Assembly: GCA_023129165.1 (NCBI GenBank)
Contig: JAGMCL010000109.1
Location: 1 to 52,037, forward strand
Direction: 5' to 3'
Length of the DNA: 52,037 bases
Origin: Caldifarciminota bacterium
GTDB lineage: Bacteria > Hydrothermota > UBA3073
Every line of letters starts with the position of its first letter. Positions within the stretch are counted from its first letter, which is position 1. This document shows, piece by piece, positions 8,369-19,377 of the stretch. The translations under genes and the position numbers were made by a program. The notes beneath the pieces were generated by a model. It was not told where the DNA came from and made no database searches. It saw only the letters and a program-made list of their open reading frames with translations.

Positions 8369-9883
8369 ATGAAAAATAAAAACAGAGTTATTAAAAATTT
8401 ATTGTTGGGACTTATATTATTTTTAATTTTATATTATCCTATTAATTTTCTAATCAAATATGCGTTAGATACATTTTTGGATAGTGGCACTCTAAATGCC
8501 AGTTCAATTAATAATGTTAGAATATTATCCGAAAATTTTGTTTATTTTTATATTCTCTTTGCTTGTATCGTTTTGTTGGTTGTAGCTTTCAAAGATAGAT
8601 TTATTCGGCTGTTTGGAAAGATATCTTCAATAAATATAGTTATTATTTTACTTTTTGCACTTCTTGTTCGTATTCTATGGGTCATTATATTTCCCACAGG
8701 TCCAGTCAGCGACTTTAAAGAATATAATAGTTTAGCATTAGGATTTGCAGAAACCAATAGTTTCCCTTATCCCAGTATTCCCTTCCTACCTGTTGGTTCA
8801 ATTTTTATTTTTGCTTCAATATACAAATTATTTGGTACCCATCTGATTTTCATAAAGTTTTTTCATATCATTCTGTCTCTTTTGACTATCATACTTTTCT
8901 ATAAAATTTCGGATAAGTTATTTGGAAAAGAAACTGCTAAAATTTTTATTATTCTGTATTCCTTCTATCCAGCTCATATTTCAATGATAAATATTACATC
9001 CCCTGCAGTCATAATGACTTTCTTGTTTGCTTTGTTTATTTATATTTTTGTATCAAGTAAGGAAATATGGTATAAATATCTCATCTTGGGAGTAGTAGGA
9101 GGAGCACTTCTATATATTAAACCTGTTTTTATATTTGCAATGTTTGTGCCATTTATATACAATTTCACAATAAGAAATTATCTTAGTGTGTTAAATAGCC
9201 TTCTGGTTCCAATTTTTGCATTATTAGTTATTTTACCCTTTAGTTTACATTATGGGCATTTCTTTATAGTTAATACCAACGGAGGAATCAATTTTCTTGT
9301 TGGCAACAACGAAAATGCAACTGGTACTTACTTTTCTCCCTCACAACTTGAGGAATTAAATAGGCAACAATTCAATGTGAGAACACCAAAGGGAAATCAA
9401 GAATGTATAAGGCTCACTAAAAATTACATTTTGAAAAATCCGCTAAAGTTTATCTCATTGGTTCCTAAAAGATTATTTTATCTACTTTTTAAGGATACGG
9501 GCTCTCTTTCGCTCTCCTTTTTAGGTCTAAAAATAAATAGTATAATAAAATGGATACTTTATATTATTAACTCTATCTATTATTATCTGATAATGCTGAC
9601 AGGTATTTTTAGCCTACGCTGGAGGAACATTAAAAGAGATTTTAAGGGATATTTAATTTTATTAAGTTTCATTTTAAGCGTGGTGGTAGTATTCATGGTT
9701 AGTGTTGGTGTAGATAAGTATAAATATCCTTTCATGCCACTGATTATGATTTTATCATCATTTTGGATATTTCAATTATTAAAGAAAGAGGATGGGGGAG
9801 AAGAATTTTATAGCCCAAATAAAATTCGGAATAATATGTGTATTTCGAATACTACAACCACTGCACCAGGGTTTGGTATTTAA
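8369..9883 (+). CDS. PMT/ArnT-like membrane glycosyltransferase
   Basis: Multi-TM protein; GPVSDFKEYNSLALGFAETNSFPYPSIPFLPVG. Confidence 0.7.
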   Translation: MKNKNRVIKNLLLGLILFLILYYPINFLIKYALDTFLDSGTLNASSINNVRILSENFVYFYILFACIVLLVVAFKDRFIRLFGKISSINIVIILLFALLVRILWVIIFPTGPVSDFKEYNSLALGFAETNSFPYPSIPFLPVGSIFIFASIYKLFGTHLIFIKFFHIILSLLTIILFYKISDKLFGKETAKIFIILYSFYPAHISMINITSPAVIMTFLFALFIYIFVSSKEIWYKYLILGVVGGALLYIKPVFIFAMFVPFIYNFTIRNYLSVLNSLLVPIFALLVILPFSLHYGHFFIVNTNGGINFLVGNNENATGTYFSPSQLEELNRQQFNVRTPKGNQECIRLTKNYILKNPLKFISLVPKRLFYLLFKDTGSLSLSFLGLKINSIIKWILYIINSIYYYLIMLTGIFSLRWRNIKRDFKGYLILLSFILSVVVVFMVSVGVDKYKYPFMPLIMILSSFWIFQLLKKEDGGEEFYSPNKIRNNMCISNTTTTAPGFGI

Positions 9884-10221
9884 CACCAAGTGAGGGTTTA
9901 ACGAGATAGAACAAACAGATCAAGAAAAAGAGGGAAATGTGTTGTAGCTATGTCTAATAAATACAGATGTCAAAGAACAAAGGTTTATCTCTAATTTGTC
10001 CCGAGGAGACTATGTCCTTGATAAGTCTAAACAAAAATATTTGAAATCACTGTCAAAAACCCTGAAACAATACAATAATAGTATTAAATAGACATAATTG
10101 AGTTCTCTAAAATTGTAAAGAGTAAAAAGAATGCTTGTAAATACTTTAAGGAACAGTGCTGGGGAAAGCGTGCTGATTTCTGTATTCACTATGGCAAGCA
10201 AAAGGTAATATAAACTTCGAA

Positions 10222-10608
10222 GTGGTAAACATCGTTGTTATGTCTATGGATTCACATTCTAGAATAGACCATTCGAAAGTGATAATTATAGCAGCTAGTA
10301 TGGGTAATCGGCTGACGCCTTTGACTAATGACAAACCTAAATGCATGCTAAAAATAGGAAACAAAACTATAATGCAATTACAATTGGATGTATTAAGACA
10401 ATGTGGCGTAGATAATATTGTAAGGTAATTATAAAAGGATACAAGAAAGAGTTGATTAATTACCCTGGTATAAGATATTATGAAAACCCAGATTATCAGA
10501 ATAATATTTTGAATTCCTTACTTGGTGAGCAAAGTTATCTTTGAACTTTTCTTGGAAAATGAAGTCTATAATGCAGGATTTGGCGATTAAACATTATTAA
10601 TGAAATAG
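10222..10608 (+). pseudogene. Degraded sugar-phosphate-type nucleotidyltransferase
   Basis: KVIIIAASMGNRLTPLTNDKPKCMLKIGNKTIMQLQLDVLRQCGVDNIV, then frameshift to VIIKGYKKELINYPGIRYYENPDYQNNILNSL. Confidence 0.7.
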
Positions 10609-10631
10609 AGTAAAAAATTGGAGGTGAAAAA

Positions 10632-11930
10632 ATGAAAAAAGTATATGTAGCATTGAGTGCAGATTTAATACATCCAGGCCATCTTAATATCATTAATAAA
10701 GCAAAAAAACATGGCGAAGTTATAATTGGTTTATTAACAGATAAAGCTATTGCCAGTTATAAAAGACTTCCATTTTTATCTTATGAACAGAGAAAAATAA
10801 TAGTTGAAAATATAAAAGGAGTTTCCAGAGTTATACCTCAAGAAACTTTGGATTATATCCCCAATTTAAAGAAGATCAAGCCTGATTATGTAGTGCACGG
10901 AGACGATTGGAGAACAGGAGTACAAAGAGAGACAAGAGAAAGAGTTATAAAGACTCTTAAGGAATGGGATGGGAGGCTAATAGAGCCAAAATATACCCCA
11001 GGAATATCATCTACAAAATTAAATATTGGATTAAGAGAAATCGGAACGACTCCTGAAATAAGATTGAAAAGATTGAGAAGACTATTAGAGTCAAAAGAGT
11101 TAATAAGAATACTTGAAGTCCATAATGGACTAACAGGATTGATTGTAGAAAACACACAGATTTTTAAAAATAATGTTCTTAAAGAATTTGATGGGATGTG
11201 GTTAAGTAGCTTGACAGATTCAACTGCTAAAGGGAAACCAGATATAGGTTGTGTTGATTTAACCTCAAGAATGAATACGCTTAATGATATATTAGAGGTT
11301 ACGACAAAACCGATAATATACGATGGAGATTCAGGAGGATTACCTGAACATTTTGTATTTATGGTAAGATCGCTAGAAAGAGAAGGAATATCTGCTGTAA
11401 TAATAGAAGATAAAGTAGGCTTAAAAAAAAATTCTCTATTCGGTACTGAAGTAGAGCAAACCCAGGATAGTATAGAAAATTTTTGTAGGAAGATAAATCA
11501 AGGTAAAAAAGCACAAGTTACTGATGATTTTACGATAATTGCAAGAATAGAAAGCTTGATACTAAAAGCTGGCTTGGAAGATGCATTAAAAAGAGCGAAA
11601 GCGTATATTGCGGCAGGTGCGGATGGAATCATGATACACAGTAAAGAAAAAACGCCAGATGAAATATTAGAATTTTGTGAAGAATATAAAAAATTTAATA
11701 ATAGGGTACCTTTAGTTGTCGTGCCCAGTACATACAACCAAATAAGCGAAACAGAGTTAATAAAAGCAGGTATTAGAATAGTTATCTATGCCAATCAATT
11801 ACTGAGAAGTGCCTATCCTGCAATGGTAAAAACCGCAAAAACAATTTTAGAAAATGAGAGAGCTCTGGAATGTGAAGAAATGTGTATGTCCATTAAGGAA
11901 ATTTTAACATTAATTCCGGGAGGTAAATAA
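10632..11930 (+). CDS. pepM: Phosphoenolpyruvate mutase with N-terminal cytidylyltransferase-like domain
   Basis: HPGH in N-domain; [10 protein letters not shown] matches the PepM EDKxxxxxNS motif. Confidence 0.92.
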   Translation: MKKVYVALSADLIHPGHLNIINKAKKHGEVIIGLLTDKAIASYKRLPFLSYEQRKIIVENIKGVSRVIPQETLDYIPNLKKIKPDYVVHGDDWRTGVQRETRERVIKTLKEWDGRLIEPKYTPGISSTKLNIGLREIGTTPEIRLKRLRRLLESKELIRILEVHNGLTGLIVENTQIFKNNVLKEFDGMWLSSLTDSTAKGKPDIGCVDLTSRMNTLNDILEVTTKPIIYDGDSGGLPEHFVFMVRSLEREGISAVIIEDKVGLKKNSLFGTEVEQTQDSIENFCRKINQGKKAQVTDDFTIIARIESLILKAGLEDALKRAKAYIAAGADGIMIHSKEKTPDEILEFCEEYKKFNNRVPLVVVPSTYNQISETELIKAGIRIVIYANQLLRSAYPAMVKTAKTILENERALECEEMCMSIKEILTLIPGGK

Positions 11931-11931
11931 A

Positions 11932-13023
11932 ATGAAACCAGAAAGATTTGTAAAAGTATTAGATGGAATTGGCTTTTCTCCGTTTATGGGCATTCCTTGC
12001 TCTGTGTTTAAGTATCTTTTGAACTATGTAGATGATTGTACAAAGGTAGAAAGTTATATTTGTTCCTCAGAGGGCGAAGCAATGGGATTAGCTGCCGGAT
12101 TTGCCCTGTCTGGAAAAATACCAGTAGTTTATATGCAAAATGATGGTTATGGAAATGCTGTGAATCCACTATCTTCTTTACAATTACTGTATAAATTACC
12201 GGCATTACTTTTAATTTCCTGGCGCGCTGAGCCAGGAAAGGAAGATGCTCCTCAGCATTTTATAATGGGCAAAACAATTTTACAGTTATTAGATGTCTTT
12301 GAAATTCCTTATATCATACTTAAGAATGAAATAGCAAATTTGAAGAATTCAGTAATAAAAGCTAAAGAATACTGTAAAAACAACTCGGTTCCTTTTGCAT
12401 TTATTATTAAAAAGGGATATTTTGAAAAGTATGAGAAAGTTACTTCTCTGTCGGCTAATAACTTAAACAAACGGATAGAGTATATAAAATTACTGGCAAA
12501 GAATATCAACCACAACGATATTCTTTTGGGCGCGACAGGATTTTCAGGCAGGGAGTTATATCAAACAACAAAACACAAAGGAAAATTTTATATGATGGGT
12601 TCTATGGGATGCTTACCTTCAATTGGGTTAGGTTTAGCAATAGAAAATCTAAATAAAAGGGTATTCGTTATTGATGGCGATGGCTCTCTCCTAATGAAAA
12701 CGGGGACTTTATCTACAATTGGGCATTATTTACCTAGAAATCTAATACATATTTGTTTTGATAATAACAGTTATGAATCAACAGGAGGGCAACCAACAAC
12801 TGCAGATTCGACGGATTTTGCAAAAATAGCTTTGGCATGTGGATATAAGAGTTCAAAAAACATAACTAAATTGAAAGATTTCGAAAATTTATTATTAAAT
12901 TTAGAAAAGTATAAAAACCCTCAATTCATTTATATTAAAATTAATTCAGGTTCCATTGAAGGATTACAAAGGCCGAAAGAAACTCCCGAAGAAATGCGTG
13001 ATAGTTTAAAGAGATTTTTATAA
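11932..13023 (+). CDS. Phosphonopyruvate decarboxylase (ThDP-dependent)
   Basis: SEGEAMGLAAGFALSGK; GDGSLLMKTGTLSTIG; adjacent to pepM. Confidence 0.9.
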   Translation: MKPERFVKVLDGIGFSPFMGIPCSVFKYLLNYVDDCTKVESYICSSEGEAMGLAAGFALSGKIPVVYMQNDGYGNAVNPLSSLQLLYKLPALLLISWRAEPGKEDAPQHFIMGKTILQLLDVFEIPYIILKNEIANLKNSVIKAKEYCKNNSVPFAFIIKKGYFEKYEKVTSLSANNLNKRIEYIKLLAKNINHNDILLGATGFSGRELYQTTKHKGKFYMMGSMGCLPSIGLGLAIENLNKRVFVIDGDGSLLMKTGTLSTIGHYLPRNLIHICFDNNSYESTGGQPTTADSTDFAKIALACGYKSSKNITKLKDFENLLLNLEKYKNPQFIYIKINSGSIEGLQRPKETPEEMRDSLKRFL

Positions 13024-13028
13024 AATAT

Positions 13029-14129
13029 ATGTGGAAGTATTATAATCCTGTTAAGATAATTTTTACTGAACATTTTGATAATGAGATTAGTGAAATTGTT
13101 GATATTAATAAGAAATGTCTTTTATTATGTTCAAAACGCTTTAGAAAATCGCAGAATTATGAAAAAATCTATAAAATAATTAGCAATTTAACAACATTTA
13201 CAGATATAGAAAATAATCCATCGTTTAATAGTTGTAACAAAGCTATTAGGACTGGATTTGATATTAAGCCTAATACTATTATTGCCATTGGTGGTGGTTC
13301 TGTTATTGATACTGCCAAATCTGTACGAATGGCTCTATATAAAAATAAATCTAATTTGAAGGAATTATTTGAGAGGTGCCCAGATAAAAAAGTAAAACCT
13401 ATCTTTATAGCAATTCCAACAACTCATGGCACTAGTAGTGAATTAACAATGTGGGCAACAATATGGTATAAAGAAAATAAAAAGAAGTTTTCTCTTTCAG
13501 AATCTAACAATTATCCTGATTATGCAATATATGATGTAAGTTTAGTTAAAAATTTACCTATAGATATTTCTATTTCGACTACATTAGATGCTTTATCACA
13601 TGCATTTGAATCGATTTGGAACGTAAATAATAATCCAATTTCAACGAATTACGCGATTCAGGCTATAAAATTAATATTTGAAAAAATAGATAAGTTATCC
13701 GATAATACAACAATAGATGTTAGGAAAAAACTTGTATTTGCATCAATGCTTTCTGGTTTAGCATTCTCAAATACAGCAACTGCAGCTGCTCACGCTATTA
13801 GCTATCCGTTAACTCTAAATTATAATATTCCTCATGGGATTGCTTGTTCAATGCCCCTGTTTGCATTATTAGAATTAAATTATCCATTAATCCAGGATGA
13901 AATTAATAATTTATTGAAGACTATACATTGTGAAAGTATTACTGATTTTATTAAAGTGTTTTATGATAAAATAAGAAGTAAAATACCGTTTAAACTAAGG
14001 AACTATGGTGTTAAAAGGTATGAAATTCACAATATTAAAAGGGAGTGTTTTTTAAGTAGTAGAATTGAAAATAATATAGTTAGATTAGACAATGATAAGG
14101 TTTTACATATCTTAGAAAAAATATATTAG
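13029..14129 (+). CDS. Iron-containing alcohol dehydrogenase, probable phosphonoacetaldehyde reductase
   Basis: GGGSVIDTAK and AHAISYPL...IPHGIACSMPL; third gene after pepM-ppd. Confidence 0.85.
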   Translation: MWKYYNPVKIIFTEHFDNEISEIVDINKKCLLLCSKRFRKSQNYEKIYKIISNLTTFTDIENNPSFNSCNKAIRTGFDIKPNTIIAIGGGSVIDTAKSVRMALYKNKSNLKELFERCPDKKVKPIFIAIPTTHGTSSELTMWATIWYKENKKKFSLSESNNYPDYAIYDVSLVKNLPIDISISTTLDALSHAFESIWNVNNNPISTNYAIQAIKLIFEKIDKLSDNTTIDVRKKLVFASMLSGLAFSNTATAAAHAISYPLTLNYNIPHGIACSMPLFALLELNYPLIQDEINNLLKTIHCESITDFIKVFYDKIRSKIPFKLRNYGVKRYEIHNIKRECFLSSRIENNIVRLDNDKVLHILEKIY

Positions 14130-14178
14130 TATATAATGACGACGCAAAAAAAAGTATTTTTTAGTAAAATGAATATTT

Positions 14179-14430
14179 TTGCAAAAACTGACAATATCCC
14201 ATGATGCATTGAAAAACTTTCTGAACTTGCTGACAAATTTAAGTGGAATCATATATGGATATTCTAAAGAAGGAATTATAATGTTAATCAGGGATTATAC
14301 TAGGATTAATGGAAGATATAAAATTGTTAACAAGTATTGTAATGCTCTTAAAACTTACTATAATGTTTTATATAGAACTAGGAAAGAATATATTAAGATG
14401 TTCAAAAGAACAGGTTATATTTTAATTTAA
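14179..14430 (+). pseudogene. Degenerate ORF remnant
   Basis: Weak reading frames between Fe-ADH and sulfatase-fold gene. Confidence 0.3.
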
Positions 14431-14524
14431 TATGAAGACATTTTAAGAGAAGAAAGTACTATGAATAAATGGTAGAAAACAAGATTAAGAGTATATCTTT
14501 TCAGGCAGGAAAGGAGGTAAGGTT

Positions 14525-16189
14525 ATGAAGTACAATCTTCTATGGATTTTCATTGACAGTGTAAGACGCTATCATTCGATTGGTGATGATAGAAGTAGAC
14601 TCAACATAATGGATGAATTTGGTAAAGATTCCATTGAATTTTTGAATGTTGTTACTAATGCACCAAGTACATTCCAGTCGCTAAGCGCAATGGCTAGTGG
14701 GGTGAATTCTTATTTCACCAACCGGAATTTTACAGATTTTATTTTTGATAATGAAACATTTCCTTCAATAACCTACAAACTTAGAAGAGTCTGTTATTAC
14801 TGTTATTCATTTTTAATGCTTAAAGATACAAGGGAGAGCATGATAAACATATTTCCTATGATTGAAAGAAAGTATTGGCCGAAGGGATTTACACATCGAA
14901 AATCTTGGAGCAACAGCGATATAAACAAAGCCATTGATAAAACTTTATTCATAGGTGTTGAAAGGCCATCGTTTTTCTTTGTAGATTATAATTGCCGCAA
15001 AGATCCTCAAACAAGTAATAAAGTAAAATGGGCTTTTAATAGATTTAAGGAAGCAGGACATACTGAAGAAAATACTATTACAATCTTGTGTTCAGATCAT
15101 GGATATCCTGACCCTTCAAAAGTTACAGGAAGACCTGAATTTTATGAAAAATACAACTTAACTCATGATTTAATATTAACTGATGATAACATTATGATAC
15201 CTTTATTTATCCAATACCCAGGGTGTCCAAAAGGAAAGAAAGTTGAAACCACAATAGGAAGTATAGATATATACCCAACAGTTATGGATATCTTGGGTAT
15301 TGATATTAAACATAAAATTCATGGAAAGAGTCTTCTTCCTTTAATCAATAATGATGGAGAATATCGGAGAATGATGGAATCACGATTTCATCGATGTGAT
15401 TCTCGGTTAGCGTGCCAGACGGGTAGAGGAACGGCTATTAGAAATGGCGAATATAAATATATATATTATCATGATAAAGTCAGGGGTAGAAATCAAGAAG
15501 AATTTTTTGATTTAAAAGAGGATAAATACGAGCAACATAATTTAATAAACAGTTCTGATACAGTAATACAGAATCGATTAAATGTTTTCCGGAAAGAATT
15601 TCAAAGGAGTGAGAACGATGCGTTCAGGTATCAGTTGAAATATTTGTTTGGCAAGTTTTCTAACAAGTATGGGTGTGGCATAAAAAAAGCAAAAGAAATA
15701 TTACTGACCGATAGTTGCAGTCCTGTATTTTTAGATATGCTAATCAAGATGTTACAAAAACTTAATAGAAGTGCGATAATTAGTATTCTAAAAGTGGAGC
15801 ATGAATTTAATTTTAGGAGTAGTTCAGTAAACATAATTGATTCTGGCAGTGGCAGTTGGACCAATGTGAATTTGAAAGATTTATTAAAGAGAGTAAATAA
15901 TTTAAATATAGACTTTCTTTTTGTTCCTTATAATATCTCTGAGCAGCGAGACAATAATCAACTTAGAAAAATTGTTAGGAGGATAAAAGCATCCCAAAAG
16001 ATATATCTTGATTACAATATGGAGAGTTATAAAAAGACTATAGACTATTATTGGAAAAGATTCAAAACTATTTGGTCCTTTATCAAATATGAACCATCTT
16101 ACCTAATATTATACTTTAAGCCCTTTCTAAATAAGAGATTAAAGAGTATTCTCGGACTTAAAAAAGAAAACTGGAAGGATATAAATTAA
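14525..16189 (+). CDS. Sulfatase/alkaline-phosphatase-superfamily protein
   Basis: LLWIFIDSVRR...CSDHGYPDPSK...GSIDIYPTVMDILGIDIKHKIHGKSLLPLI. Confidence 0.85.
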   Translation: MKYNLLWIFIDSVRRYHSIGDDRSRLNIMDEFGKDSIEFLNVVTNAPSTFQSLSAMASGVNSYFTNRNFTDFIFDNETFPSITYKLRRVCYYCYSFLMLKDTRESMINIFPMIERKYWPKGFTHRKSWSNSDINKAIDKTLFIGVERPSFFFVDYNCRKDPQTSNKVKWAFNRFKEAGHTEENTITILCSDHGYPDPSKVTGRPEFYEKYNLTHDLILTDDNIMIPLFIQYPGCPKGKKVETTIGSIDIYPTVMDILGIDIKHKIHGKSLLPLINNDGEYRRMMESRFHRCDSRLACQTGRGTAIRNGEYKYIYYHDKVRGRNQEEFFDLKEDKYEQHNLINSSDTVIQNRLNVFRKEFQRSENDAFRYQLKYLFGKFSNKYGCGIKKAKEILLTDSCSPVFLDMLIKMLQKLNRSAIISILKVEHEFNFRSSSVNIIDSGSGSWTNVNLKDLLKRVNNLNIDFLFVPYNISEQRDNNQLRKIVRRIKASQKIYLDYNMESYKKTIDYYWKRFKTIWSFIKYEPSYLILYFKPFLNKRLKSILGLKKENWKDIN

Positions 16190-17517
16190 TGAACTTAGCA
16201 AAAGCCTCTCTTTACAATCTCATTACTAAAGTAATTCTTTTCTTTTTAAGTATATTCTTAAGCGTGTTAGTGGTTCGCTTAATAGGTGCTGAGGGGAAAG
16301 GAATATTAAGTGTAGTTTATACCTTTTTTGGAATATCAGTAAGTTTTGGGTTTTTGAGTTTAGGTTCAGGTTTAATATATTATGCTAGTAAGAGAGGAAA
16401 GAAGGAAATTTATATAAATAGTGGATTAATATACAGTTTATTAGTATCAATATTACTAATAATACTTTCTTTAATATTTAGGAATTATTTCAAGAATCTT
16501 TTTTTCAAATCTATTCCAATTAAATATTTTTATTTTGGGATTGGATTAATTTTTTTGTATTGTATCGGAAAAATAACGACCGCTTTAACTAGAGTAATGG
16601 AAAGACCTGTAATATATAATTCTGCCTTGCTTATAAATAAAATTGTATATATCTTTTGTTTGATTGGTTTTTGGATATCCAAAATCAATATAACAGTCAG
16701 TACAGTAATTATCTCTTTAGCTATTTCTTTAATTGTTGGAGAAATTTATATTTTATTTAAGTTTAGAGAGTATCTTAGTATTTCATCTGTCAAATTAAAT
16801 GCGATTGGGAAAATGTTATCGTTCGGGATTAAAGAACATATTGGTGTAATTGCTCAAAAGCTAAACCTTAAATTAGACATCCTTATTATGAGTGCACTAC
16901 TACTCCCCAGAGATATTGGTATTTATTCCATTGCTGTATTATTTGCTCAACTAATTTGGTATGTTCCGGATTCAATTGGCATTTTTCTTTATCCACAAAT
17001 TGCTCAAAAAAATGATAGAATATCATCTGCTACTTTAACAACTAAAATTAATAGAATTAATCTTGCTATAGTAGTAATTATTGGTATATTTCTTTTTTTC
17101 ATAAGTAACCCTTTGATACCATTTATGTACGGTAAAGAATTCATCACATCAGTAAAAGTAGTAAAGATATTACTATTAGGCACAATCGGACTATCAATAG
17201 CAAAAATACTTACAAAATATTTTGCTGGAATTGGTAGACCAATTATCTGTTCTTATGGTTCAATAGTAGGACTTATTTTTAACATCCCTCTATTGTTATA
17301 TCTGATTCCTAAATATGGAATTTTAGGAGCAGCTATTGCGACTACACTTTCATATCTAATAATTAGTATATACCTAATTTTGGCATTTCTTGCTGATCAA
17401 AAAGGCTTAGTTCCTTTAAAGAATTTGCTTTTCATTAAAAAGCAAGACATCAAAGACCTGAAAGGTGCTATGTATTTTGGAGGTAAGCTAAAGTTAAGGC
17501 TTAATGAAACCGACTAA
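16189..17517 (+). CDS. Polysaccharide flippase (Wzx-like)
   Basis: Multi-TM, VVRLIGAEGKGILSVVYTFFG. Confidence 0.85.
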   Translation: MNLAKASLYNLITKVILFFLSIFLSVLVVRLIGAEGKGILSVVYTFFGISVSFGFLSLGSGLIYYASKRGKKEIYINSGLIYSLLVSILLIILSLIFRNYFKNLFFKSIPIKYFYFGIGLIFLYCIGKITTALTRVMERPVIYNSALLINKIVYIFCLIGFWISKINITVSTVIISLAISLIVGEIYILFKFREYLSISSVKLNAIGKMLSFGIKEHIGVIAQKLNLKLDILIMSALLLPRDIGIYSIAVLFAQLIWYVPDSIGIFLYPQIAQKNDRISSATLTTKINRINLAIVVIIGIFLFFISNPLIPFMYGKEFITSVKVVKILLLGTIGLSIAKILTKYFAGIGRPIICSYGSIVGLIFNIPLLLYLIPKYGILGAAIATTLSYLIISIYLILAFLADQKGLVPLKNLLFIKKQDIKDLKGAMYFGGKLKLRLNETD

Positions 17518-18148
17518 ACAATTGATACAAGTTGATAAATCACATTATGCCCCAATCGGGTATGATAGTAAAGGAAGATTTGTCAGCTACTGGCATCAGA
17601 TTCATGAGGTAATGAACTTAAATCTCAAATCAGTTTTGGAAGTTGGGATAGGTAATAAATTTCTTAATAATTTTATGAAAAATTACGGTAAAATAAATGT
17701 TACTAGCGTTGATGTTGATAAAGAATTAGAACCCGATATTTGTGCTTCCGTGAACGAATTACCGTTGCGAAATAGAACTTTTGAGTGTGCGGTTTGCTTT
17801 CAAACCCTGGAGCATTTACCGTTCAAAAAATTTAAGACGGCTTTATTCGAACTATCAAGAGTATCAAAGAAATGGATGATTATATCTTTACCAGATCAGA
17901 GTAGATGTGTTGGGTTAAAAATATATTTCAAAAATATTCCTATAAGAAGTTTGCAAAAAATAATAAATATTCCAGCAGTATTTCCTGCGAAGCACATTTT
18001 TGACGGTGAGCATTATTGGGAAATAGGTAAGAGGGGATATTCACTGAAAAAAATAGAGGCTATCTTTCCCGAATTAAATTTGAAATTAATAAAAACATTC
18101 CGTGTTTTTGAAAAACCTTCGCACAGGTTTTTCATACTATGTAAATAG
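17504..18148 (+). CDS. SAM-dependent methyltransferase
   Basis: VLEVGIGNKFL...FQTLEHLPF. Confidence 0.85.
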   Translation: MKPTKQLIQVDKSHYAPIGYDSKGRFVSYWHQIHEVMNLNLKSVLEVGIGNKFLNNFMKNYGKINVTSVDVDKELEPDICASVNELPLRNRTFECAVCFQTLEHLPFKKFKTALFELSRVSKKWMIISLPDQSRCVGLKIYFKNIPIRSLQKIINIPAVFPAKHIFDGEHYWEIGKRGYSLKKIEAIFPELNLKLIKTFRVFEKPSHRFFILCK

Positions 18149-18156
18149 TATTAATA

Positions 18157-19356
18157 ATGAAAAATATACTATTTTTAGAAACAGCCTCTGTAGTAGGTAA
18201 TGCAGGGATTGGAGGTTCGTTGAGAAGCTTGCTGCAAATAGTTAAGGGACTGAATAAAAATGAGTATAGGCCAACTGTTTTGCTTTACCATAATTTTGAT
18301 ATTATAGATGAATATAGGAAAAATAATTGCAAGGTTATTGTAGCAGAACTTGGTAATAATCAAAATCTGATAAAGAGAGGGGACAATAAAAATAACAGCT
18401 ATATAAATAAATGCCTTAGAACATTCAAATTCCTTAAAAAAATAAAAAGGAATTTTGTTATTTTGAAGAAATGGAAGAGAATAAAACACATTTATAAAAT
18501 AATAAAAGAAAATGACATTGATATATTGCATTGCAATAATAGAATTAGCACAACGTTAGAGGGTATCGTAGCTTCGAAACTTGCTAAAATTCCTTGTATA
18601 GTCCATCAAAGAGATTTTAACTATGATTTGCCCTTTGTAACCAAATTTATCGCAAGAAAAGTCAATAGATTCATTGCAATTTCATATGCTATTCAACAAA
18701 ATTTAATCAATGAGAATGGTGTAAGTCCTATAAAAATTGAAGTAATTCATAATTGGATAAATGTTGAAGAAACAGAATTAACTGCACCAGAAAAAATGTA
18801 TAATAAATCCTTTTCGATTTTATGGATAGGAAGAATTATCCCTTGGAAAGGTACACATTTATTAGTAGAAATAGCGAATAAGCTAAGAGAAACTCATAAA
18901 GATTTTGAGATAGATATTATTGGAAGCTATTATAAAAATAGTCCGGAATATTTCAATAGTATCAGGAATAGAGTAGATGCATATAACCTAAATGATAGGA
19001 TAAATTTTAAGGGATATGTAAATTATAATGAAATTTATAAAAAGAAATATGACGTATTTTTACATACTTCTGTGAAACCTGAACCATTTGGTCGGGTTAT
19101 AATTGAGGCTATGCAGCACAGCATACCTGTTATTGCAACTAATATGGGGGGGGTCTTAGACATTGTCAAGGATGGGGAAAATGGTTTTTTGTATGACCCA
19201 AATAAATTAAATGAGCCTGTGAATAAAATAAACAGAATATGGAACAGTGCTCATTTAAAGAATAAATTTGTTGAGAATGGACTTTTAACAATCAAGAACA
19301 AATTTTCTAGTAAAGATAAAATTGAAAAGATACAGGATATATATGGTAGAATGTAA
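18157..19356 (+). CDS. GT4 glycosyltransferase
   Basis: ILWIGRIIPWKGTHLLVE...EPFGRVIIEAMQHSIPVIATNMGG. Confidence 0.9.
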   Translation: MKNILFLETASVVGNAGIGGSLRSLLQIVKGLNKNEYRPTVLLYHNFDIIDEYRKNNCKVIVAELGNNQNLIKRGDNKNNSYINKCLRTFKFLKKIKRNFVILKKWKRIKHIYKIIKENDIDILHCNNRISTTLEGIVASKLAKIPCIVHQRDFNYDLPFVTKFIARKVNRFIAISYAIQQNLINENGVSPIKIEVIHNWINVEETELTAPEKMYNKSFSILWIGRIIPWKGTHLLVEIANKLRETHKDFEIDIIGSYYKNSPEYFNSIRNRVDAYNLNDRINFKGYVNYNEIYKKKYDVFLHTSVKPEPFGRVIIEAMQHSIPVIATNMGGVLDIVKDGENGFLYDPNKLNEPVNKINRIWNSAHLKNKFVENGLLTIKNKFSSKDKIEKIQDIYGRM

Positions 19357-19377
19357 AATATAGGGTGGGGTTAACTT

